Below, in pieces: positions 24,070 through 30,879 of a stretch of 32,761 nucleotides of DNA (its first letter is position 1; each line of letters opens with the position of its first letter). Source of the DNA: an uncultured Terriglobales bacterium (GTDB taxonomy: Bacteria; Acidobacteriota; Terriglobia; Terriglobales; Acidobacteriaceae); the NCBI GenBank assembly GCA_955652395.1, contig CATPBJ010000148.1, positions 1-32,761 on the forward strand. Reading direction: 5' to 3'. Both the position numbers and the translations under genes were made by a program. Under the pieces are notes generated by a model. The model had not been told where the DNA came from, made no database searches, and saw only the letters and a list, made by a program, of their open reading frames with translations.

Positions 24070-25869
24070 TCAAGCCGCGGGGGCGCGGCCCTCGACCAGC
24101 GTCGTCTTCCCCATCTTTCTGCTGGCACGGGTGAAGTAGATCCCACCGTAGATGCCCCAGACCAAGGCCACGCCCAAGGCCAGCAGCGGCTCCAACTTAG
24201 TGCCGTACCCCATGAATGGACCGACCAGGTAGAAAGCCATGCAAGCTAAATTGGCCACAAGGCCGAATACCGGGATCACGAGGTGACGCACAACCTTAAA
24301 ATTCGGGTGATTGTGGTAGCAAACGATGCAAGTTATGCAACTGAGCATATACAGCAAGAACGTGCCGAAATTCGAAGCCAGGGTCGTCGTCAGGAAGGTA
24401 TTCGGCAGCGCCGCCATCTTGTCGTGCGTGGTGTACCCGAAACTGGACCAGAATCCGTGAGGCAATGCTGCGATGGCCGAATCCGTTGGAGCGGCACCAT
24501 CGCCGAAGAAAACCACCACGGTGAGGCAACCGACCACTGCGGAAATGACGGCCAGCGTCCAGATGGCGCGATGCGGAGTCAGGTTCCTCGAGTGTAGCGC
24601 CCCCATGGAATCCGGCAGTTCCTGGTCTTTCCCCATGGCGTAGGTTACGCGCGCCCCGGTATTGATACAGGAGAGCGTGGTGCCGATCAGCGCCAGAAAC
24701 ACGGTCGCCGCCTCCACCAGCATGAAGATTCGTCCGCGCCCAGCGCCGAACAGGGCATCCCCAACCATGGTCATCATGTCGCCGATGGGTGCAGCCGAAC
24801 CTGCCGCATTCGCCATGGAATAACCGCTATTGAGAAAATAGTTCGCGGCAAAATACTCAAACAGATAACAGAAACAGCCTTGAACCAGCAGTGACGTGAT
24901 CACAGCGATGGGCACGTCACGTTTGGCATTCTTGGCTTCGCCTCCCATCGAGGTGACTGACTCAAATCCCACCAGAATCAGGATCGCGATAGTGGCTTGA
25001 ACAAACATCCAGCCAAAGTTATGCATTCGGATCACAGAACTCGCTGTGGGGTGAGAGACGAAAGCGCCGCTGGAATCTTTCTCGGGATAATCAATGTGAA
25101 AAGGCACTGGCTTGCCGGCGGCATCGAGCTTGGGCTGAGGCACGCCGTTGGTATCGCGCACAACCGTGTCGGTGGATTGTCCGTTGACCACCGTGGTAGT
25201 TGTGGCGAACTCATAGCTGTAAGCTGCGCTGCTCTGGGCGTCGAACTGAAAAGCCGCGCTGCCCGGCGGATGGTTCATGCGATAGCCCAGAGCCACGACG
25301 GCGAACACAAGCAGAGCGCTAATCTGGATGACATTGATGGCGATGTTCACCGCGGTGGAACCGGTGACGCCCCGATGGGCTATATATGCCACGGCAAACG
25401 AGAACACAATGGCAATCGCCATCATGAACATAGGACCGGGGTTGGAAGCGCTCATGAAATTTGGCCACAGGGTCCCCACCAAGTAACCGGAGATGACTCC
25501 GATGACCCCTACCATCACGCCGGGATAAATCCAATAGTAGAGATGCGAGCCCCAGCCAACAATGAATTTGGCCAGCCGTGCATACGGCCACGCCTTTTCG
25601 TGATTGAGGAACGACTGTTCGGCGAAGTAATACGAACTGCCTGTCCCGGGATACAGCTTCGCCATCTCGGCATAACACACGGCTGTGGCAAGGCACAGCA
25701 AGGTTGCAAACACGATGCCAATCCACATTGCCGGCGCCGTCGCGCCAGCGGCTGCCTGTCCAGCAAAAGTGAGCCAAAGAAAGGCGCCGGGTGCAATCAG
25801 CGCCATGGCGTTCATCGTCAAACCGGTCAAGCCCAACGTTTGTTTCATCTCAACTGAGTTATCAGCCAT
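24070..25869 (-). CDS. APC-superfamily amino-acid permease
   Basis: The 599-residue membrane protein begins with the APC signature: LGLTGLTMNAMALIAPGAFLWLTFAGQAA (first helix with the unwound G-containing segment), then AEMAKLYPGTGSSYYFAEQSF. About twelve membrane helices follow. FESVTSMGGEAKNAKRDVPIAVI is the conserved loop after helix 6, and ARVTYAMGKDQELPDSMGALHSRNLTPHRAIW is the helix 8-9 loop. It would import an amino acid or polyamine by cation symport; the substrate cannot be told. An unusual hydrophilic insert of about 75 residues (about 215-290, rich in T, V, D, P) lies before helix 6. ATG 25869 follows GGAG. Confidence 0.9.
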   Translation of the reverse strand: MADNSVEMKQTLGLTGLTMNAMALIAPGAFLWLTFAGQAAAGATAPAMWIGIVFATLLCLATAVCYAEMAKLYPGTGSSYYFAEQSFLNHEKAWPYARLAKFIVGWGSHLYYWIYPGVMVGVIGVISGYLVGTLWPNFMSASNPGPMFMMAIAIVFSFAVAYIAHRGVTGSTAVNIAINVIQISALLVFAVVALGYRMNHPPGSAAFQFDAQSSAAYSYEFATTTTVVNGQSTDTVVRDTNGVPQPKLDAAGKPVPFHIDYPEKDSSGAFVSHPTASSVIRMHNFGWMFVQATIAILILVGFESVTSMGGEAKNAKRDVPIAVITSLLVQGCFCYLFEYFAANYFLNSGYSMANAAGSAAPIGDMMTMVGDALFGAGRGRIFMLVEAATVFLALIGTTLSCINTGARVTYAMGKDQELPDSMGALHSRNLTPHRAIWTLAVISAVVGCLTVVVFFGDGAAPTDSAIAALPHGFWSSFGYTTHDKMAALPNTFLTTTLASNFGTFLLYMLSCITCIVCYHNHPNFKVVRHLVIPVFGLVANLACMAFYLVGPFMGYGTKLEPLLALGVALVWGIYGGIYFTRASRKMGKTTLVEGRAPAA

Positions 25870-26066
25870 GCTTCGTCTCCTTCGAACTGACCTTCTGAGG
25901 ACCTCGTCGTAACTTTAGACTTCAGCTCTGCTGGCGCGGGCACGACTTGGGCGCTGGTACTAGGGGTGGTTTGAGTTGAGCCCAAGCCGTTGCCCACATA
26001 ACAGCGGCATCACTGCCACTGACCAACAATCGTTCTTCTCTAGGCAATTGCTTTCGGTCACTTGTT
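25870..26066. other. Gap upstream of the permease
   Basis: No gene is seen. Arms CTTGGGC and GCCCAAG (roughly 25947-25988) form a widely spaced dyad. The permease promoter must lie here, but no clear -35/-10 pair was identified on the minus strand. Confidence 0.3.
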
Positions 26067-26297
26067 TCAAGTCGATTGCCTCCCGGCTTGCTTGGCATCG
26101 GCGCTGCTAAACGCATACACCATGCCGAGGGTCACGGTATTCTGCGCATCCCGGAAGACCCCTACCTGGTGGTATGGGAAAACATCCTGGTCCGACATGT
26201 CACGGCGGAATTCCAGCCAGGTGATGATCTTGCTCGCCAGCATGGGCTCGAGTGTCAGCGTAAACTCGCCCAGGTTCAGCGCTCCGGCGGAAGGCAC
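26067..26297 (-). pseudogene. C-terminal remnant of an outer-membrane beta-barrel porin
   Basis: The fragment reads FTLTLEPMLASKIITWLEFRRDMSDQDVF, then a segment with QNTVTLGMVYAFSS. Alternating strands ending in aromatic residues, LE.R.D.S, and QNT.TLG..Y.F resemble the last strands of OmpL/bbp2-type putative porins. Only about 76 residues are open, an in-frame stop lies just upstream, and there is no start signal. The bulk of the gene (normally 350 or more residues) is gone. Following bases up to 26550 show no gene; 26411-26480 is an AT-rich patch containing GGAGGAG. Confidence 0.55.
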
Positions 26298-26550
26298 GAT
26301 TCATCTAGACAGCTCTCTTTCTCCCCTAGCGATGTTGTGGAGTGAACCACTGCACGCCCCGAAACCAGCGTGGTGCACAGTACCGCCCCTGCAATGCCAG
26401 AGTCCAATGCATAATTCTTTTTGCCCTTATCACAAATACTTTTAAAAACATTAATTTATGGAGGAGATAAGAGAAATCTATTGAGTACTCGCGGAACTGG
26501 GTTTGTGACCTTCAGAAAGGGAAAGCGCAAGCCGAAAGCGACGGGCATTT

Positions 26551-26795
26551 TTGTCTGTCAGATATGAGATCAACTGCTATGAGGTTCGCAGAGACCTTGT
26601 GAACTACATGGAAGAAGACATGAGCAGCAACTGCGAGCGCGAATCGACGTTCACCTGCGGAACTGCCACCACTGCAGGGCGGTCTACGACGGCGTGCGGA
26701 ATGTGGTTCAGCTGCTGGGCAGCGAGGAGTCCATCGAGCTGCCTGCGGGTTTCAGCCAGCGCCTGTATAAACGCCTGCTCTTTCGTGCCCAGTGA
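26551..26795 (+). pseudogene. Zinc-finger (zf-HC2 / anti-sigma-like) protein with a one-base frameshift
   Basis: The first frame gives EINCYEVRRDLVNYMEEDMSS. Near 26625 one base appears to be missing (AGC-AAC-TGC where AGC-GAA-CTG would restore the frame). Reading on in the shifted frame gives LRARIDVHLRNCHHC (the H-x3-C-x2-C zinc site), AVYDGVRNVVQLLG, ESIELPAGFSQRLYKRLL and a stop at 26793-26795. An intact protein would have about 80 residues with the zinc site completed by the N-terminal Cys. Such proteins usually bind an ECF sigma factor, but none is adjacent. The TTG start is tentative. The frameshift is either real or a sequencing error. Confidence 0.7.
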
Positions 26796-26882
26796 GCATC
26801 CCTCACCGTCCCCGCGGCTTTGCAGTTTGACTCGGCAAACCCGTCACTTTCGCAGCGTCAATCTCTGTGATCCGGTCAGCCC

Positions 26883-26911
26883 TTGCGAACCCGTAAACTT
26901 GCCTCATTAAT
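26883..26911 (+). promoter_or_regulatory. Candidate promoter of the RHH-like gene
   Basis: TTGCGA (26883-26888), a 17-bp spacer and ATTAAT (26906-26911) would place the start of transcription inside the operator repeats, about 15 bases before the ATG, giving a nearly leaderless mRNA. Confidence 0.4.
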
Positions 26912-26934
26912 GTACCATGGTACATTGGTACCAT
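26909..26934 (+). promoter_or_regulatory. Three-unit 8-bp operator abutting the start codon
   Basis: AATGTACCATGGTACATT (26909-26926) is a perfect 18-bp palindrome. It can also be read as three adjacent 8-bp units: TGTACCAT, GGTACATT, GGTACCAT (26911-26934), the last including the ATG of the downstream gene. Ribbon-helix-helix dimers typically bind such closely phased short repeats. The unit replaces a ribosome-binding site, so binding would block both RNA polymerase and the start. Confidence 0.6.
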
Positions 26935-27214
26935 GAAAGAAGACGGGGGAATCCTGGTTGAGCGTGTGCAAACCGGTGTTCGAATGGAAAAGCGGCTGCT
27001 CAAAGTGCTCAAGGCGTTCGCCGAGTACAACGATTTGACGCTGGGCGATCTGCTGGAAGGAATTGTCTTGCATGCCTTTGACGGCAAGACCCCTTTTAGT
27101 CAGGGCTCCCTCAACCGGATCAAAGAGCTGAAGAGATTCTACGGCTTGGAGCTGGACTCCAGGGCCAGCCACCGACTAAAGGAGAATGAGACCAAGCGCC
27201 GGACATCGCGATGA
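26933..27214 (+). CDS. Ribbon-helix-helix-like small regulator, 93 aa
   Basis: The product fits a beta-helix-helix plan: a short strand with basic residues (ERVQTGVRM), a helix (EKRLLKVLKAFAEYND), a turn and second helix (TLGDLLEGIVLHAF), then a charged extension (SLNRIKELKRFYGLELDS...HRLKENETKRRTSR). This resembles CopG/MetJ-type DNA-binding proteins, although the family is not certain. The start ATG 26933 has no ribosome site; instead a repeated operator-like sequence touches it, suggesting autoregulation. Its stop overlaps the next gene's ATG by four bases (ATGA). Confidence 0.65.
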   Translation: MKEDGGILVERVQTGVRMEKRLLKVLKAFAEYNDLTLGDLLEGIVLHAFDGKTPFSQGSLNRIKELKRFYGLELDSRASHRLKENETKRRTSR

Positions 27215-27648
27215 CTGATCACGAATTGATTGAGCAATTTGAGAACGGCATGCTTCCGAACGACTGTTTTCATCATCGGGAGCACGTTCGAGCAGCGTTT
27301 CTGTACTTGACCAAGTTCCCCGTTCTTGAGGCCTTGCAGGCGTTTTCCAAAGCGTTGCGGAGATTCGCTGAAGCCCACGGAAAGCCGAAGCTCTACCACG
27401 AGACTGTGACTTGGGCGTATGTCTTCCTTATTCAGGAGCGCATGGTGCGGGCTGGAAAGAAGCAGAGCTGGGACGAGTTTGCCCGGAACAACACCGACCT
27501 GCTGACATGGAAGGAGGGCATCCTTACCCGATACTATCGAGTGGAGACCCTCGCGTCCGATTTGGCGAGAACGATCTTCGTCTTCCCCGACCTACCGACC
27601 GGAAGAACTGAACCCGATGGTCACGCGATCGAGATTGAGGAAGAATAG
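27211..27648 (+). CDS. Conserved protein of unknown function coupled to the RHH-like gene, 145 aa
   Basis: The protein has a striking pattern: LIEQFENGMLPNDCFHHREHVRAAFLYL, then ALRRFAEAHGKPKLYHETVTWAYVFLIQERM, then WDEFARNNTDLLTWKEGILTRYYRVETLASDLARTIFVFPD. The invariant-looking HHREH and YHET histidines and acids suggest a metal or active site, but I know no function for this helical family. There is no signal peptide or membrane segment. The ATGA overlap with the RHH-like gene and the shared operator mean the two are made together, an arrangement shared with toxin-antitoxin pairs, though this protein does not look like a known toxin. Confidence 0.7.
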   Translation: MTDHELIEQFENGMLPNDCFHHREHVRAAFLYLTKFPVLEALQAFSKALRRFAEAHGKPKLYHETVTWAYVFLIQERMVRAGKKQSWDEFARNNTDLLTWKEGILTRYYRVETLASDLARTIFVFPDLPTGRTEPDGHAIEIEEE

Positions 27649-27661
27649 GGAGGAGCATCCC

Positions 27662-27811
27662 ATGTACACCGGCATTATCCAAACCGCGATCAGCACGAGG
27701 TTACCTCTCGATCTTGACTATCGGAGACCCGCCGAATCGAGAACGCGAGTGTTGTTCCTGGAGTCGGCGTCCCGGCAACATGGAATGCTGCGATCGCACG
27801 GATTCCCATGA
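27662..27811 (+). CDS. Possible small protein, 49 aa
   Basis: ATG 27662 follows an excellent ribosome site (GGAGGAG, about six bases upstream), 13 bp after the preceding stop. The 49-residue product starts MYTGIIQTAIS and is otherwise basic and unremarkable (RRPAESRTRVLFLESASRQHG). The MYTGII start recalls riboflavin synthase, but the rest does not. It may be a remnant of a larger gene or non-coding. Confidence 0.3.
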   Translation: MYTGIIQTAISTRLPLDLDYRRPAESRTRVLFLESASRQHGMLRSHGFP

Positions 27812-27862
27812 AATGGAGTTTGACCGGCTGTTAAGCCTGATCTGACGACAGGAGAAGTTTCG

Positions 27863-30556
27863 ATGACACAGGAAGCAATCCGGCTGTCTGAATCCGAGGC
27901 GCACAAGAAACACTGGAAGCGCTGGGGGCCCTATCTCAGCGAGCGCGCCTGGGGCACGGTCCGCGAAGATTACAGCCCCTACGGAAACGCCTGGGAGAGC
28001 CTGCCTCACGATCACGCACGCTCGCGTGCTTACCGCTGGAATGAAGACGGTTTGGCGGGAATCAGCGACCGCAGGCAGACGGTTTGTTTTGCCCTGGCCC
28101 TGTGGAACGAACGCGACCCCATCCTCAAAGAGCGGACGTTCGGACTTACTGGCAACGAGGGCAATCATGGCGAGGACGTGAAGGAATACTACTTCTACCT
28201 CGACAGCACGCCCACCCATTCCTACATGAAGTACCTCTACAAATATCCACAGGCGGAATTTCCCTATGGAAAGTTGGTGGAGGAGAATCAGCGGCGCGGT
28301 AAGAACCAGCCGGAATTCGAACTCATGGATACTGGCGTGTTCCACGATGATCGCTACTTCGACGTCTTCGTGGAATACGCCAAAGCCGACGTAGAAGACA
28401 TTCTGATCAAGATCACGATTTCAAACCGCGGCCCGGAAGCGGCCAACCTCCGCCTGTTGCCCACGATCTGGTTCCGTAACACCTGGTCCTGGGGCGAGGG
28501 CAACGCTGAGCCCCGGCTCAAACAGGCAAGCTATTCGCCTAACCCTGCGCTTGTCCTGGACCATCCTGAGAGCGGCAAGCGCTGGCTACACTGCGAGGGC
28601 TCGCCCGAATTGCTGTTTACCGAGAATGAAACCAACGCCCGACGTCTCTTTGGATCCGAGAACCGTACGCCTTACGTCAAAGACGGCATCAACGATTACA
28701 TTGTGCACGGCGCCAAAGAGGCAGTGAATCCGGAACTTTTCGGCACTAAGGCATCTGCAAATTACAAACTTACTGTAGGCGCTGGCGAAACCGTTGTGGA
28801 GCGATTGCGCCTGACCAACGCTGACATGAAGACCAAGAGTGCGTTCGACGATTTCGACCGGACCTTCGCGTTGCGCCAGAGCGAGGCCGATGAATTTTAT
28901 GCGACCGTCATTCCCCAGGACCTGACCCCGGACGCTCAGAATGTAATGCGCCAGGGCTTCGGCGGCATGCTGTGGTCCAAGCAGTTCTATCACTACGTAG
29001 TGAAACAATGGCTGGAAGGCGATCCGGGCTACCCTCCCCCGCCTCCGGAGCGCCGCAACGGCCGCAATCACGAGTGGCCGCACGTCTACAACGCCGATGT
29101 TATCTCCATGCCGGATAAGTGGGAGTACCCGTGGTATGCGGCATGGGACCTGGCATTCCACTGCATTCCGCTGGCCCTGGTGGATTCGGATTTTGCCAAG
29201 GAGCAGCTCGTTCTGATGTTGCGTGAGTGGTACATGCATCCCAACGGACAGATGCCCGCCTACGAGTGGGCACTCGGCGATGTGAATCCTCCCGTCCACG
29301 CCTGGTCGGCGTGGCGCGTGTACAAGATCGACAAGAAGCGCAAGGGTAAAGGCGACCGCGAATTCCTGCAGCGCGTCTTTCATAAGCTGATGCTGAATTT
29401 CACCTGGTGGGTGAACCGCAAAGATGCCAACGGCATGAACATTTTCCAGGGCGGATTTCTGGGACTGGACAACATCGGCGTGTTCGATCGCAGCGCGCCC
29501 CTTCCCACCGGAGGCTACATCGAGCAATCCGACGGGACCAGTTGGATGGCAATGTACACGCTGAATCTGGCGGCCATCGCTCTCGAACTGGCGCAGGAAG
29601 ACGAGGCTTATGAGGATGTGGCCAGTAAATTCTGGGAGCACTTCATCTATATCGCCCGCGCCATGAGCCATCGCGGATACGATGGCATGGGACTGTGGGA
29701 CAAGGAAGACGGATTCTTCTACGACGTTCTGCGGCTGCCCGACGGCACAAAGTTCCCCATGAAGATTCGTTCCATGGTGGGGTTGATTCCTCTGTTTGCC
29801 GTGGAAACCCTGGAACAAGAAGTGCTGGACCGACACCCTGGCTTCAAACGAAGGATGGAATGGTTCGTGCAGAATCGTCCCGACCTTACCGACAACATAG
29901 CTTGCATGACCACGGAAGGGAAGGGCGCACGCCGTTTGCTGGCGATCGCCGATCCGGACCAACTCCGCGACATTCTCAAATACATGCTGGATGAGCGAGA
30001 GTTTCTGTCTCCGTACGGCATTCGCGCGTTGTCCCAGGTTCACCGCGACCATCCCTATACGCTCAACGTCAACGGGATGGAGCATCGTGTGGACTACGAG
30101 CCGGGAGAATCGACAACCGGTCTGTTCGGAGGAAACTCCAATTGGCGCGGTCCCATCTGGTTCCCGGTGAACTTTCTGCTAGTTGAGTCGCTACAAAAGT
30201 TCCATCACTACCTGGGCGAAGATTTCAAAGTAGAGTTTCCGACCGGCTCGGGAAAGATGATGACCCTGTGGGAGGTGGCGGGTGAATTGTCGCGCCGCAT
30301 GACCAACATATTCCTGCGCGACGAAAAGGGGCGGCGTCCGGTGTTCGGCAATCTGGAGAAGTTCCAGACCGATCCGCACTGGCGCGACCTGGTGCTGTTT
30401 CACGAGTACTTCCACGGCGACTCCGGCGCTGGAGTGGGTGCCAGCCATCAGACGGGCTGGACCGGAGTGGTCACCAAGTTAATGCAGCAGAGCGGAGAAT
30501 CGGGCACCCGCAAGAAGCCCAGAACTGAGCCGCCACAAACCGTAGCCGCAGATTGA
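27863..30556 (+). CDS. GH63-type glucosidase (MGH1-like glycoside hydrolase)
   Basis: The 897-residue protein has no signal peptide and is probably cytoplasmic. An N-terminal beta-sandwich region (about 20-330: [41 protein letters not shown]) is followed by an (alpha/alpha)6 barrel (about 360-880). Two acids fit the GH63/GH15-type inverting mechanism: D429 in [13 protein letters not shown] (general acid) and E848 in [10 protein letters not shown]...GWTG (general base). [25 protein letters not shown] is a conserved barrel segment. The substrate is likely an alpha-glucoside, perhaps glucosylglycerate- or glycogen-derived, but cannot be fixed from sequence. ATG 27863 has AGGAG nine bases upstream. 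The neighbouring debranching enzyme suggests alpha-glucan turnover. Confidence 0.88.
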   Translation: MTQEAIRLSESEAHKKHWKRWGPYLSERAWGTVREDYSPYGNAWESLPHDHARSRAYRWNEDGLAGISDRRQTVCFALALWNERDPILKERTFGLTGNEGNHGEDVKEYYFYLDSTPTHSYMKYLYKYPQAEFPYGKLVEENQRRGKNQPEFELMDTGVFHDDRYFDVFVEYAKADVEDILIKITISNRGPEAANLRLLPTIWFRNTWSWGEGNAEPRLKQASYSPNPALVLDHPESGKRWLHCEGSPELLFTENETNARRLFGSENRTPYVKDGINDYIVHGAKEAVNPELFGTKASANYKLTVGAGETVVERLRLTNADMKTKSAFDDFDRTFALRQSEADEFYATVIPQDLTPDAQNVMRQGFGGMLWSKQFYHYVVKQWLEGDPGYPPPPPERRNGRNHEWPHVYNADVISMPDKWEYPWYAAWDLAFHCIPLALVDSDFAKEQLVLMLREWYMHPNGQMPAYEWALGDVNPPVHAWSAWRVYKIDKKRKGKGDREFLQRVFHKLMLNFTWWVNRKDANGMNIFQGGFLGLDNIGVFDRSAPLPTGGYIEQSDGTSWMAMYTLNLAAIALELAQEDEAYEDVASKFWEHFIYIARAMSHRGYDGMGLWDKEDGFFYDVLRLPDGTKFPMKIRSMVGLIPLFAVETLEQEVLDRHPGFKRRMEWFVQNRPDLTDNIACMTTEGKGARRLLAIADPDQLRDILKYMLDEREFLSPYGIRALSQVHRDHPYTLNVNGMEHRVDYEPGESTTGLFGGNSNWRGPIWFPVNFLLVESLQKFHHYLGEDFKVEFPTGSGKMMTLWEVAGELSRRMTNIFLRDEKGRRPVFGNLEKFQTDPHWRDLVLFHEYFHGDSGAGVGASHQTGWTGVVTKLMQQSGESGTRKKPRTEPPQTVAAD

Positions 30557-30576
30557 TTTCAGACAGGAGAAATGCA

Positions 30577-30879
30577 GTGAAAGCCATCAGCGTATTCCCA
30601 GGAAAATCCGACAGTCCTGGCGGGTTGACCAAGCTGCTCACCGATCCGGTCAAAGGCCTGGAGAACTTCACCGAATTGTTCAAAAAGTTGACTTCGCCAA
30701 ACGGGGCGATCAGAGTGTTCTGCCAGGGCGGACCTGTAAGTAGCACTGGCCACGTAGGGGGCAGATGTCCTCATCTGCCCGTCGGAGCGAAGCTCCGCGA
30801 GTTTCGGCGAGCCACCGCCCAGCCAGACGATGGACCTCTCGGCCTACGTGAACCTTCAACGGGCACGGAGTCCCTATGA
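30577..30879 (+). pseudogene. Glucose 1-dehydrogenase-like remnant with an internal deletion
   Basis: The frame starts with VKAISVFPGKSDS, the usual N-terminus of medium-chain glucose dehydrogenases (MKAI.VFPGKP.S), behind a clear AGGAG site. It passes without a break into PVKGLENFTELFKKLTSPNGAIRVFC, which is the C-terminus of the same family. Roughly 300 residues holding the zinc sites and the NAD(P) fold are missing in frame. After about 30730 the frame runs into a hairpin repeat and ends at a stop that overlaps the next gene's ATG (ATGA). It cannot be an active dehydrogenase. Confidence 0.65.
30759..30797. repeat. REP-like double hairpin
   Basis: GGGCAGATG-TCCT-CATCTGCCC (30759-30780) is a perfect 9-bp stem with a tetraloop, followed after two bases by CGGAGC-GAA-GCTCCG (30783-30797), a perfect 6-bp stem with a triloop. 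It looks like the palindromic repeats often found between genes in acidobacterial genomes. Copy number cannot be judged from one window. Confidence 0.6.

Noticed and set aside
26933-27648. Calling the RHH-like pair a toxin-antitoxin system
   Set aside because: The order, overlap and operator fit, but the 145-aa partner resembles no toxin family I know and is larger than most.
27662-27811. Riboflavin synthase start (MYTGII)
   Set aside because: Only the first residues resemble it; the remaining 40 do not and there is no second lumazine-type repeat.
28586-30085. Long open frame (499 codons) on the minus strand opposite the GH63 gene
   Set aside because: It mirrors the codon pattern of a strongly conserved enzyme; its translation has no recognisable domain and no ribosome site.
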